NCBI GenBank assembly: GCA_033961575.1
Contig: CM066728.1
Location: 100,082,852 to 100,146,851, forward strand
DNA: 64,000 bases
Direction of reading: 5' to 3'
Source of the DNA: Aselliscus stoliczkanus
Lineage: Eukaryota; Chordata; Mammalia; Chiroptera; Hipposideridae
How positions within the stretch are numbered: position 1 is the first letter of the stretch; each line of letters begins with the position of its first letter. Both the position numbers and the translations under genes were made by a program. Shown here piece after piece: positions 35,008 through 46,686 of the stretch. The notes under the pieces were generated by a model. It ran no database searches. It saw only the letters and a program-made list of their open reading frames with translations, and was not told the origin of the DNA.

Positions 35008-35540
35008 TGTCGGGGAGGAACAATTATTTTCCCTCCTACCCTTTTTAAACTCTTCCAGCTGGATTAGGAATAAAATAAACATGAGACAGATTAACAGGAG
35101 AAAAAGCCCAAATGTGTTATATAAGGGAGCTCCATAGAAGATTGAGGCTGAGGACAGATCAGGCAGTTAGGCCTTATGTGTGCTCTTGAGCTAAGCAGTG
35201 GGGCAGTGCTTTAAGTCTTATAGGGAAGGATGGTAATTCCTATGGAGATAGAAAGCAAATATTTGGTAAATAAAGGTTTCTGGGCCATCTGGGGCAATGG
35301 GACATTGAGAGAACTCTGATCAAACAAGCTTTGCTACGTCCCTCCCTGTCTATCACACTTAGTTCACATGAAACTATAGTCATCTGGGAAACCAGCTCCC
35401 TTCTTAGAGTGGGCCCTGCATCTAAATTATTGTTAAGTGGTTAGAGGGAAGGTCAAAATCTCCTTCTGCGACTGTAGTTTCTTAAAAATAACCCATTAAA
35501 GTAATCAATATGCCAAAATATATCCCCTAGGATGGCACAC
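35008..35540. repeat. Solo-LTR-like repeat, copy 2, nested in MIR
   Basis: Begins TGTCGGGGAGGAACAATTAT and ends near 'AATATGCCAAAATATATCCC..GGATGGCACA', parallel to copy 1 at 32192-32660. The interiors are well diverged from each other but share order (GACAGATTAACAGGAGAAAA versus GAGTCCAATTAATGGGAGAAAA). It splits an older MIR. Confidence 0.55.
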
Positions 35541-35544
35541 TATT

Positions 35545-35695
35545 TCCCCTCCTATTTGAGGGGATGATTCATTCCCTTTATGAATGAGGAAACAGGCAGA
35601 GAGTGTTAGAATCACTTCCCTAAGGTTTGGTATCTGGTGAGTGGCTTTGAACCCTGGCAGTCGGAGTCCACCAAGCAGAGAAACCACTAGTGTCA
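35545..35695 (-). repeat. MIR-like SINE, part 2
   Basis: 'TTTATGAATGAGGAAACAGGC', 'AATCACTTCCCTAAGG' and 'TTTGAACCCTGGCAGTCGGAG' follow the reverse MIR order (A-box-proximal end last). Completes the element begun at 34920. Confidence 0.65.
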
Positions 35696-35989
35696 TCTAA
35701 AAGCTGCAGTGTGTGAGAAAGGTAATAATGGCAGAAGTGCAGTGATTTATAAAACAATACAGAAAGAACCAAAGAGAGTCTCCCGGGGAATGCATCCCTG
35801 GGGGAGCACTTTTTAGGGGGTCCAGGTTGACAGGGTGTGGTTAGTAGAGGAGGTGGAGACTAAAGTTCAGGGTGATTCTGGCCTCCATTGGGGGAAGGGG
35901 ACCAGGGATGAGTTCATTTATTTGAGGAAAAGATTTAGAAAAGGAATTGGGAAGATTCAGTGATTGTTTGACATTGGGAGGGGGGAGTT

Positions 35990-36090
35990 TGGGGCTAAAC
36001 TGTGTCCTGGCAAAATGCACGTGCTGGAGTCCTAACTGCTAATACCTCAGAAAGGCTCTGGTCTGTGCTTGGAGACAGGACCTCTCCACC
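35990..36090 (+). repeat. MLT1-like LTR 5' fragment
   Basis: 'CTAAACTGTGTCCTGGCAAAATGC' and 'GGAGTCCTAACTGCTAATACC' resemble the start of a MaLR LTR in forward orientation. The similarity is lost after about 36090. The 101-codon ORF here (36002-36307) runs through the LTR and is not a gene. Confidence 0.5.
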
Positions 36091-39000
36091 TGAGAATTTA
36101 TCTGAGCCATTGGAACAGCACTTGTCATGGCTCTGGGGACAGGAGGAGACTGTAATCTGCAGATTGAAGGAAAGAGGTGGTGAAGTTAGAAATATATCCG
36201 GGGCTTCGAACAGATGGAACCTTTATGATATTTGCTTTTGTTTTGTTTTGTTTTACTCTGATATAGAAGAGAAGCTATCGGAGTATTTTGATGGACTCAT
36301 ATTTTAAGAGAAAACAATTGGAAGCCCACTAATGCACTCTCTTTCCCTTACTTGACAAATGTTTGAAGTTTGCTCGGAAATGCCAATACGTGTCCCTATG
36401 AAGCTGGTAATGGAGCAGCGATTAGCACCCATGTTTTCTGAGTCTTGCTTAAATACTGTATCGCATATCATTATCCCTCTGCATTACATCACTCAGAGGA
36501 ATTTGTGCATAGCAGAATTTGTTCAATAGAGGTGATTTTTAATCAATTACTACTATTGCAAGCAGCTAATGTAATTTAACGTGCTTTGTGAAATTCATTG
36601 AAAGGACAATTTTAAATATCTATATCTATATATCTGTGTATATATATGTATAGCTATATATCTGAGTCATCTATATATGTCTATTTTTATCTATCCATTT
36701 ATTCAAACGTATGTACGTATATATCAATATAACTCATGTATACTTAATGTTTCTACATAATATATGCATATTTTGTTCATATGTACATATTTGTATATAT
36801 ATAACAAATTATAAAATGTGTATAGAAAAATATAGGGAGACATATTTAATATAATATATTATCTAACACCATATTGGTATATACATACATATGTGCATAT
36901 TATGCTTACTTGTGTGTACATACATATATGAATTGTACCTAAGAGTGGAATCTGAATGTTGTCTCTGTTAAGGTGAGCCAGGTGATTGTAATTAGCCCTC
37001 ATGGTTGACGAATAATCACCTGAGAGAAAAACGAGTAAAGAAGGAAGGCCAGGGCTGAGGCTTTGGGAATCAAAACAGAGATAACTGTATACAATTTAAT
37101 TTTCAGTCACTAAACTGTTTACTTATGTTAACATTTATTTTTATCTGTTTTCTTTATTTTGGTTCATATGTACGTAGATGACATAATAGTTTCTATATTA
37201 AAGTATGTGAGACATATTTTTCCATAAATACCTCAGTCAAAAGTGCTATCTTTCATCTACTTCCTATTTATTTTTTTTGCATATTCGCCTTTCAAAATGC
37301 AATCACAAATGTTCCTTTCATAAATCCTTTTGGCCAATGATATATGACTCTGAATTACTTTTCAAGAGGATATTTGAAAGTATCAAGTCAATTGTCGGTT
37401 TTTAAGAGCACTGCAATCAACTATTGCAAAAACAGAAAAGACTAAAACGATAGAAATGTTTCCATAAATTGCTTAAAAACCAATAATCTGACTAGGACTT
37501 TTACAAAGAACTCTTGTCTGTACTGAATGGACCGATGACATAGCACTACAGAAATGGGATTTGTTCCAAAGACATTTTCTAAGACATTCAGTTCCTGGGA
37601 TGCCCCGTCTGTGTTCTAGAATTGTGGCTGAAAATATTACTTTTTAACAGTTGGTTGGGACAGTTTTTAGACACAGGCAAGATTTTATATGGTTTTGTGC
37701 TTATGTGTGTTTTATTCTACTACACAGACCAAAATACTTACTGGTTAAGAACCAATTAATTAGTCGTCTTTGTAGGCAGGTATACTTAACCTTTCCACTT
37801 ATTATTCTAGACACAGGTTTATAATATCTCTCCTTTCAGCTAGTTTAAAAAATGTTGACCCCTGTGATTATTCACAAACTGTTCCCCGTTTTCACTACTT
37901 CCCCAAAGCCCCGATTTTCATCTTTCCTTGCTTTATTTCTGATTTTACTGGTTTCTGAATATCCACAAATCTGTGTCTACAGACAATTCAAAGTGAGTGT
38001 AATTAAGTTGCTGACCAATAGAAATGGGAGTAGTCTCACCCTCAATTAAAACCCGGTGCCGAGCAGTTGCTGCTGACTCAAACCTCAGGCAGTCCTGTTT
38101 CCTTATGAGTCTGACACCAGTTCCAACTTGGGGTCCTTCTGGTACTTGGGTCCTCACTCACTTCAACACATCATCATGCACCCCACATTTCCTCTTGCTC
38201 AACTCCAGCAGGTGTAGGCACCATAAACTGCTGAGGTGTCCTTTGGTTTTGCTGGGAAGCTTCCTAGAAGTCACGGAAGGAGGTAAGGCCTTAGGAATCA
38301 CAGTACGGGGGCCCTAAGGGGAAGCAGAGAACATTTCTATGCTTAAGCAATTGCCACAAGTGCATTCCTGACATCCAGCTAAATTATCATCTCTCTCTCC
38401 TTCCCTCTCCCATCCCCCTCCAAACCTGTGATGCCTGAATACAACACCAGCACAGTTCTTAGGTTTACTTTTGCAAAAGTTCAGAAGTAAGGGAAGTAAA
38501 ACTAATATATCACTTAAGCAGTAATTAGTCAAAGTTCATTGTACACATGCCAAAAAGAGAGTTTGCAAGCCAGGAGCCCTCAAACCAAAAGATGGATTGA
38601 GGTTCAAGGTATGCTATTATAAAGCAGCTTATAAGGTTAGGAGACAAATACTGTTTATTCTTCACAGTAATTGGTTATAATATTAGAATTTTCTTAATTC
38701 CTAGGGAATTGGTTACCGCATATCAATTTGGGGGAACTAATTTAAGTTTCGCTTGTGATTTCCAGAGGCATAAACAAGAAATAACCCGAGTCAAGTTAGT
38801 CTTGCAAAATAAGCGCTTTGCCTGCATGACTAAACTGATTTTGTTTGCTCAGGGAATTTTAAAGGCTGCTCTATGTTTGTTTTTTGATTTTACTAACTTA
38901 TGATTTTTTTCACATGAAGAAACTGATGTAAAGTTTTATCAATACAAAATGTGGGTTCTGCTGTTTTCTTGGTAATCTAGCTCTACTCTCATCATATTGG

Positions 39001-40585
39001 TTCATTGTCCTTCATTGGTCTTATTTGTGTGTTAACCTGGAGTTTATTATGTTTGGCCATTGGTGTAGGTCTTGTTTTCGGTGATTAAAATTCCATACTC
39101 ATCACAGTCATTATCACCTCTATTTCCATGGTTTCCGTGTATGATTTTCCTACATTGATGCTGTCTGGATCCCAGCAACAGTGGAAATTAGCAGGGTCTC
39201 TTATGCCCTCTTTAAGTTAGCCTCTAGTAGCTGCCTGACTACCGGTAGTCATTTCTTTTTAAAATTTTTATCTGTCGGCTTGCGGAAGGTTTGTAAACTA
39301 ACACAGGTTTATTGAATGAGAGGGTCTTGCACGTCACACAAAATGATTGGCTAGGAATCCTTCCTGAATCACTCTGTCAACATTTCCTATTGGTTGCAGC
39401 AGTCTGGAATTTTATTTTTTGATGACACCAACTGTATAACAGGCAGAAAATTTCTCATGTTTATATAAATAGTCATATTCATATAAATACAATGTATATT
39501 TACTCCCTCAATTAGAATTAGAATTAAATATTTCTAAATGTATTAAGTATACAATAGAATCCATACTAACAAGTAAATGACAGCTATCCATCTACACACT
39601 ATTTTGTTTTGTTTTGTTTTTTTGTCTCAGTGAAAATATGAGGGGGTCATGAAGCATGTTAGGATATTAAGTACCTTTGAAAACTGGGGAAAAAGGATCA
39701 GAAAATGGAGGCTGGTGTACAGAATGTAGGACTGATTTTTAGATACTATGAAATTATGTTCTGACATAAACACCTAAGCAAAATTCATCATGTAACATGT
39801 GAGAGATAGTGTTTACTAAAATCAGTATTCTTGATGATGACAAACTCCCTGGGGAAAATTTTTTTGGAAACATAAGTTATATAGGTATAAGAAGAGGATA
39901 GTAAAATAGATAAATTAGGGCCAGGTGGCCCTAATTGAATTTAGAGTTTTAATAACAGTTTTATAACTGATACTTAATAGATGTTTCTTTTTGAGTGAAA
40001 ACTTTGAAACACTGTGGCAGGGAAAACAGCAATTCTTAAAAAAAAATTAGTATACTAATCAAAAGTATAAATGACAGACATAAGTTTCAAAATTATATCC
40101 CAATTACACTACCAAGGAGCATGTTTCCTTCCTCACATTTGTATTATGTATTGAATAAGATTATCTTTGCTTTGGAAAAATCTTTCTTTATTGAGAAGTA
40201 GACATAAAAAGTCCAATATTTTCTTCAGAAATAAAAATGATTATCGAACATTTGAGAAAAAACTATTTATTTCATTAGAAGACTAAGAAACACATATCTA
40301 ATAGCTACATTTAATCAAAGTATTATTTTTGAATATTTTTATAAAGGCTTTCCTGTTATTTGATATGTAGTAATATTTCATTTATACTTAATTTAGAACT
40401 TAATGAACAAAATTAGATGTTACTTTATGGACTGTAATTTTCCCTGATATTAGTAAAATGTTTTAAAAATAAGATTAATACTTCCAAATAGATACGTATA
40501 TGGTTTATATGGGTAGAAAAATAAAAATGGCTCAGTGATAGTAATTTCTTCCTGAAATAAGTTAATATTCATTTTAAAAGAATAC
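36091..40585. other. No gene recognised; possible conserved non-coding block
   Basis: 36330-36600 is balanced, non-repetitive sequence with homeobox-like AT cores (CAAGCAGCTAATGTAATTTAA), the kind of text often seen in conserved enhancers; this is inference only. 36605-36950 is TA-rich cryptically simple DNA. 37260-40585 shows no repeat or exon that I can defend. A pyrimidine-rich stretch ending CTACAG at 37981 and an AGGTAAGG at about 38279 could bracket an exon by chance. Confidence 0.35.
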
Positions 40586-41266
40586 TTTTTTTTTTTTTTT
40601 GAGAGCTCATTTATTTAAAGATGGAAGAATGACTTTGATAGAAACAAAATATATATACATGGTAGTCATTTGGGTTACCAGGGGTTGAATAAGCCCCATT
40701 AGATTGTTGTTTTTCTTTTGGGTCATATCAAAATTACTAAAGCAACAGGCACAAAACTGATAAAACTGTTGCTGTCCCCTAATGCAGACTTTGTTAAAAT
40801 GGCAGGGGCATTGAAATGACTCATGAATGCACTATAGTAGCCTGTCCTTAGAAGCTAGGATCCTTAATCTCTACAGTCACCCAATTTGTGACTATGTTCT
40901 CCCTTTAAAAAATTGGATATAAGAGGAAAGATGGCATTTTGGTGTAATTGAGATTATGTTTATTCACAGAGTGGTTTGTTTTCTTATGTGCTGCCAGACA
41001 TCTGCATAAAGACGGAAAACTGTAGCAAAATATTAACATCTTTTCAAGTGTATAAATGTTGATTGCATTTTATGTTTCACTCTAAATATTTGTTGAAATT
41101 TAGCTACAAAATATATATTCTGCTTCCCTGTTATCTTTGAAGTTATTTCTCAAGCATTCCAAAGTTAAGATCTGCCTGAATTATTAAGAGAGAATGAATG
41201 GATAATGAAATTTTAAAATTGAAAAAGATTCAAATTGTGTTGGCCAACCTTAATATTTGTGGCTAA
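40586..41266 (-). pseudogene. Possible retrocopied transcript 3' end
   Basis: On the minus strand an AATAAA (40615-40610) is followed about 10 bases later by a 15-base A-run (40600-40586). This is the geometry of a polyadenylated mRNA copied into the genome. Flanks ATTTTAAAAGAATA (before 40586) and ATTTTAAGAATA (near 41269) could be a decayed target duplication, giving an insert of about 680 bp. No ORF or gene identity is visible, so any parent would be represented by its 3' UTR. Alternatives: an unrecognised LINE end, or chance. Confidence 0.3.
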
Positions 41267-41269
41267 TAA

Positions 41270-42176
41270 TTTTAAGAATAAAAAAGGTTATTTTTGTAAA
41301 TCAGATGTGGTATTTGTGACCAAGTATAAGACCTATGTATTATGCAATTAATCCCCTTTATTTTCCCCTCAGTAAAACAACCTTAAAATCATTACAATTA
41401 AAATGTGAAACTTTACAAGGGACCACCTGTTAGTGTCATTTCATTATTGTGTATCACACTCTTTCAAGTTCTACTAATTTGAGTAATAAAATAAAATAAT
41501 GTAAAAATATTAAAATTAGACAAAATGTTGTATTTTGCTGAAGACATGATTTATCATGCATAGCCAATAAAACACTTTTTGAAGTACAAAAAAATTTAAT
41601 GAGTAAGATGTATAAAACAATTTTTATGTCTATTCTAACTTTATCTATAAATGAAAATGGGAAATATATCCTATTCCCATTAATGCAGAAAGAAAATAAA
41701 ATAGAATTATAGTTAACAAATTGGCACAGAACTCATGTAAATAAATTATATACTATAATGAAAAGATAAAAAACTACATCAGAAAAGGTGAATAGTAACA
41801 CTGCAATATCAATAAATATAAAGCTTACTATCATAAAAGTCTATTTCTTCCAGTTGATACATAAGATAAATACTTTTTTTCAAGAAAATTACAACAGTAA
41901 TTTTTGTCATAAATGTATGATATAAATAATTTAAAAACAACCAAGAAAACATTAAAAGAAGAATAACTATCAGGAGTATTGTTTTATTAGTCATTGGAAA
42001 GTTCCAGAAATCCATCTTAATGACATGAGTGCTATTGTATATTAGCTACTGTATATTAGCAAAAAACACACAAAGCAGTGGAAAAGGATAATACATCCCA
42101 AAATTTATTATAATATACATAATTATATATAAGATGAAAGCCTTTTTTTGTTGTTCAGTGAATAACGGGTGAATTA
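41270..42176. other. No gene; AT-rich unique sequence
   Basis: No exon or repeat is recognised. The minus-strand ORFs at 41809-42015 and 42046-42231 are hydrophobic and AT-driven, without motif. Confidence 0.5.
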
Positions 42177-43398
42177 TGTTTTGAGTTTTTGGAAAAGTCA
42201 TGACGTATTTTGTCTGTTTTTCAAAGGTCATTTATTTATATAAAGAATAAAGATCAATCAATGATATATTGCCTGTTTTGTTCGATAACCATTTGCCATC
42301 TTTCAGTGAGCTTCATAATTCCTCATTCATAGAAGGACCAATCTTTATTTGCGAAAAACTGAACAAGGTGCTGATTTACAGCCTCATCTGAATTGAACGT
42401 TATTCCACACAAGGAGTTTTGAAGGGAGCGAGCGAAACAAGTGGAAGTCTGACAGCACAAGGTCAGGCGAGTATGGTGGGTGTGCAACACATCCCATCCA
42501 AGCTCCAGTAATTTTTGACAGGTGATTAAACTTGTGTATGGTCTTGCTTTGGTGCGATGGAGCACAACTCCTTTACAATTAACAAGCTCTGGATGTTTCT
42601 CATTGATGGATTCGTTCAAACTGTCCAATTGCCAACAGTGCACATTCGAATTGATTGTTTGGTTCCTTGATAAGAGTTTGAAAAACAAGACCCCTTTAAA
42701 ATCCTACCACACTGAGAGCATAACCTTCCTCTGATGAATGTCTGCTTTCCATGTCCTTTGAGGCAAATCATCGCGTTGGGACCAAGACAGTTTGCGCACC
42801 ACATTGTTGTAAACAATCCATTTCTCATCACCCAGTTATCAGTCACTTCAAAAAAGGATTGTTTTCCTCACGTTTAATGAGCATATTACAGATGTTTATA
42901 CGCGCCGTCAAATGAACTTCTTTGAGTTCATGCAGAACCCAAATATTGAGCTTGCTTACATATCCCAGCGTCTTCAGGTGGTCATGAATGCTTGAATGAT
43001 GGATGTTCAGTGTTTCTGCAATCTCTTGTGTTGTGTAATGTGGGCTTGACTGGATCAATGTATTTATTTTGTCATCATCAACCTCGGTGGGCCTCCCTGA
43101 CCAAGGAGCGTCATTGAGATCAAAATCACCAACACAGAATTTCATGAACCATTGTTGGCACTGACGTTCTTGTAGAGCATTGTCACTGTAAACTTTATGC
43201 AACTTTTCACAAGCTTGACGCGCGTTCTTCCCTTTTTGGAAGTAAAGCATTAAAATATGGCAAAAATGCACAGCTTGGTCTTCCATCTTGAACTTGTTGT
43301 AAAATCTCCAAAACTCAACCAAATAGCTCAATTTTTTTTTTAGAATGAATGGATTAAAAAAATCACTGATAGCCTGATAGTTCAAGTAAATTCTCAAT
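42177..43398 (-). mobile_element. Inactive mariner transposon
   Basis: The 3' terminus (plus strand TGTTTTGAGTTTTTGGAAAAG from 42177) is preceded by TA at 42175-42176. The opposite terminus is strongly decayed and probably lies at 43398, before TA at 43399-43400, giving about 1.22 kb, a normal mariner length. A transposase reading frame fills the interior but is broken by frameshifts. The nearly identical terminal sequence at 46067 marks a MITE of the same group. Confidence 0.82.
42323..43286 (-). pseudogene. Mariner transposase pseudogene
   Basis: Transposase cuts and pastes mariner DNA at TA sites. The frame starts MEDQAVHF at 43286. Residues about 1-120 (43286 to 42930) hold the paired-like helix-turn-helix region, including 'RQCQQWFMKF', the linker 'SGRPTEVDDD' and 'YTTQEIAETLNIHHSS', then a WVPHEL-like 'WVLHELKE'. 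Further along, in another frame, a DEKW block (first catalytic Asp) survives near 42827-42816. The third block follows in the 42323-42688 frame: 'LLSRNQTINSN', 'KHPELVNCKG', and 'HRTKARPY' where families normally have an Asp in HxDNARPH. The SPDL...SDFH block (third Asp) is intact but in a shifted frame near 42450. At least two frameshifts and the lost second Asp make it inactive. Confidence 0.88.
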
Positions 43399-43860
43399 TA
43401 CAAAAAAACAGAATATTCAAAATTAAGAATAAAGGAACAAAACAACTCAGAAACTATTAGCTAAACTGTATTGTTTTAAACAGTCATGTTTAAGTCCTTC
43501 CTTTACATGCTTTTTGCATATTATAATCTAACTTTAAAAAACTCAGTTTGCCTTCAGCTTTGTATGCACATAATGATTCTGGAATTATTGAAGGTCATGG
43601 ATATCTTTCAATATTCTATGTTGGAATTAGATCCATGGCACAGATTCATGAGTTTCAAAGAGAAGGTCAGTCATTATTGGTCCTCATACATCGATTTTGG
43701 GATTGCTATCCTTAAACCAGTTCACATACACAAGTGTTTCTATACACTGACAGTATCTAATGGTGTAACACTATCTTTGTAACTACTATGCAAGGATAAG
43801 TCATTTAATACACGCCAGTAGTTTTTCCAAAGATCTAAATGAAGCCTATATTCTTGTCTT

Positions 43861-43973
43861 TTTTTTTTTTTTTTTTTTTGAGGGCAGTGTCACTGGCCCT
43901 CATATGTGGGACCTGAACCAGGGCCGATGGCTTCCCAAGCCAGCACTTAACCACCGCACAACTCAGCCAGCCC
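43861..43973 (-). mobile_element. tRNA-derived SINE, class A
   Basis: Minus-strand copy with a T-run (tail) of about 18 and a body ending CAGCCAGCCC. Bounded by a 15 bp duplication, TATTCTTGTCTTTTT, at 43849-43863 and 43974-43988; the left copy merges with the tail. Confidence 0.92.
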
Positions 43974-43988
43974 TATTCTTGTCTTTTT

Positions 43989-46066
43989 AAATCACAAATG
44001 CTTCTTATAATCTTTTACTTCCTGTTTTCATTTATAGACCTTTTCAAATTTCTCTCTCATTCACTCATGTGTAACTGTACCTAAAGACTATACCTGAGGA
44101 CTATATTTAATAAGTACATATTTCAAAGGATTATTAAGCACCAGATATGAAAGTGTCAACACTATCAAGGTCAGTATTTAGAAATATTGAAAGGAACATT
44201 GGAAAAAATAATATCTCTTAATGACTGTTAACTCCTCCAAGTCATGATGAAACTAGTAGCAAGTAATGTGGCAAAATTGAACTAATTTTTTAAATGATAA
44301 TAAAATAAAGTATTTCACAGGCAGCAAAGTTTTATTACCCCAAGTGCTTAGGATCCAACTAAGGATATTTGGCCACTGCTCTGCTCTAGGGAAGTTTTAT
44401 AATAACAATAAAATTGCCATAAAATTGTATAATTGCAGACAAAGTGTCACTTCGCTGTATAGTTTGAGCCAAATTCTTGATGATTTTAAAAATAAGAACC
44501 AGATAAAACTGAGAAACTCCTCTGGGGTTTCATTTTTCACTTTTTTTTTCTATGTAAACAGCACTCATACCAAATGTTAGTACGAGGTATTTAAATCAAA
44601 ATACAACAATCACAAACTAAAATGCATTAATTTTCTGGGCATTTGATTTGTTGATCTTGAAAAACACTAGAAATATTTATATAGAAGACATATTTATATA
44701 GGTTTACTTCCACTGTAAGAACTAAACTGGGAAGGAAATGTATGAAATGTTTTTCCAAGTTTTCCTATTACAAAGAGACTAAAGGATTTTTCCATTTGCC
44801 TTTAGACCATGTAATTAACATGTAGTTTAAAAAACAAGATAAGAGATTCAGGAAAATCTTCAAAAACAATTGAAATATTCTGTTTTACCATGACAACATG
44901 TTGTATTTTACACATTTTTTTTAAAACCTAATGCTTAGTTTGTTTTACCTGTATATTCAGAATTAAATGATTACTCAATAATATTCTCCATTAAATCATG
45001 GCTGCAAAATTTAGGATTTAAAAAGAATAAGCATAATAGGTGTGCCTTTTTTTTTCAAAACATGTATGATTTTCAGAAATATATAGCAGTTTCTCTCTCT
45101 TCTATCCTCTTATCTTACAAGGTGACCAGTAAAGCCAGCAATATAAGCTGAGTTTTGTCAAGCATTCTTTTACTTAACAGCCAAGAGAGGCACTGAGTCA
45201 TAATAAATTCAAACTTCTCAGTGTTAGGTTTGACTGCTTTTAGATCTCTTTAGAAAGCAATGAAGAGTAAGCAGTGCGCCATTCAAGACTGGAATTAAAG
45301 AAAATAGGCAAGCATTGTGATCATGGGTAGTTTAACTCACCATTTGAATTTGCTTTGTTCATGTACAAAATTGAAATAATCCTATTTGTTAGCATGCTTT
45401 CAGCTACAAGTTGTAGGAAAAAGCCAACTGAAAGAGGCTTTATCGATAAGGAACTTTATTAACTCACAAAAATGGGAGTTTGGGAATACCTCAGACTTGA
45501 GGCCTGAGCCAATCTACGCTTTGGCCCCGTTTCTCCCCTATTGTCCTGTTGGCATGTTCTCCATATGCTAGCACGGTCCACTCAGGCTGGCCTCTTTCAC
45601 GGACAGAGGTTGCCAGCCAGAAACCTCCCTGACCAAATGCTCCCTTAGTCACAGCCAGCAGGAAAGAAATGATCTGTATTCCTGTGGCTATTCTCTTTGA
45701 GACCAAGAAAGTGTATTTCAGGACATCTCTAGGAAAATTGTTGTTGGACATCATTGACTAGAATTGGGTTAAACGACCATTCCAGAATCAGTTACAGGAA
45801 GGGCCTAGAATATCATTATATTAACCATATCTATCTCTTTGTCAGTTCTAAATGGGTACTAGAGAGTAATTATCGTGTGTGTGTATATATACATGTACAC
45901 ATACATACATATACACGTATATATGTATATATGGTAGTTTAAGTGAAATAGTGTTTGTAATTTGTCAAGTTTAGTGCATGCCCTAAAATAGGAGTTCAAC
46001 ACATCCAGTGTTGCTAAGAGTAAGAAAAGTGATGATTATGGTGTCTAGTCCATATTCATTGAATTA
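43989..46066. other. No gene; one unassigned repeat-like block
   Basis: 45375-45760 (TTTCAGCTACAAGTTGTAGG onward) reads like a medium-copy mammalian repeat: a 'TTATTAACTCACA' phrase followed by GC-richer text. The family is not named. 45876-45936 is alternating purine/pyrimidine (GTGTATATATACATGTACAC type). The 99-codon-class ORFs here carry no domain. Confidence 0.4.
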
Positions 46067-46144
46067 CTGGGTTGTCGGAAAAGTCATATTTTTTCTATGT
46101 TTTTCATTGCAAAAATGTGTCATAATTTTTCCGAAAACCCCATG
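46067..46144. mobile_element. 78 bp mariner-derived MITE
   Basis: A near-palindrome whose ends are CTGGGTTGTCGGAAAAG and, inverted, CATGGGGTTTTCGGAAAA, flanked by TA at 46065-46066 and 46145-46146. Its left arm continues GTCATATTTTTTCTATG then TTTTTCA, matching the 3' terminus of the mariner at 42177 (GGAAAAGTCATGACGTATTTT..CTGTTTTTCA). The element is thus essentially two mariner ends joined, comparable in size and design to MADE1 from Hsmar1. Transcribed, it would fold into one long hairpin. Confidence 0.88.
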
Positions 46145-46244
46145 TATTTTCCTAATCGCTGGGTGGCTATTTCCAAACCCCCACTCTCTTGTCATATTCA
46201 TTTTGATGCCCATATGTTAGAACAATCTAGTTGAGATAGATGTA

Positions 46245-46288
46245 ATTCACTGTATTATATGGCAGAATTCACTGTATTATATGGCAGA
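46245..46288. repeat. Perfect 22 bp tandem duplication
   Basis: ATTCACTGTATTATATGGCA followed by GA occurs twice in direct succession without mismatch, so it is a very recent slip or duplication and may be polymorphic. Confidence 0.95.
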
Positions 46289-46686
46289 TTATTCTTTGCT
46301 TCTCATAATTATATTTAGGACATCTTAAATCTATGAACTTTAGTGATAAGGGTCACCCCCACTGTTGGAGGAGTTTTTCTTCATTCTAAGGAATTGTGAC
46401 CTGTAAGAGCTTTACTTACCACCTTAAGCCTAAGTGACCCTTATTGCTTTCCCCTCTCAGTAAATGTATACTTTCCCTTCAATTCCCACCCCAAACTGCA
46501 GTAGCCTCTCATTGGACCATTCCATTTCTAAGTGCTCATGGAGCACCCTCTCTAAATCCTTGTTTACATGCTGTGCACCATGGCGTTTTCTTAGTTCATT
46601 AATTGTTTTATAATTACACTCTACTTGTTGGAAATTTATATATGTTTTTACAAAGCAATTTGATATATTTACTAAATCCTGGGAAG

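Noticed and set aside
36002..36307. 101-codon plus-strand ORF with a start near an LTR
   Set aside because: It overlaps an MLT1-like LTR fragment, shows no domain and has a composition expected by chance.
37981..38281. Possible exon between a CTACAG acceptor and an AGGTAAGG donor
   Set aside because: Such pairs are frequent by chance, and no continuous coding frame with recognisable protein links them.
42323..43397. Functional, host-domesticated transposase gene
   Set aside because: Frameshifts and the altered second catalytic motif show decay; no intact long frame remains and no host exon is fused to it.
46245..46288. CRISPR-like direct repeat
   Set aside because: Only two abutting copies with no spacer, in a vertebrate genome; it is a tandem duplication.
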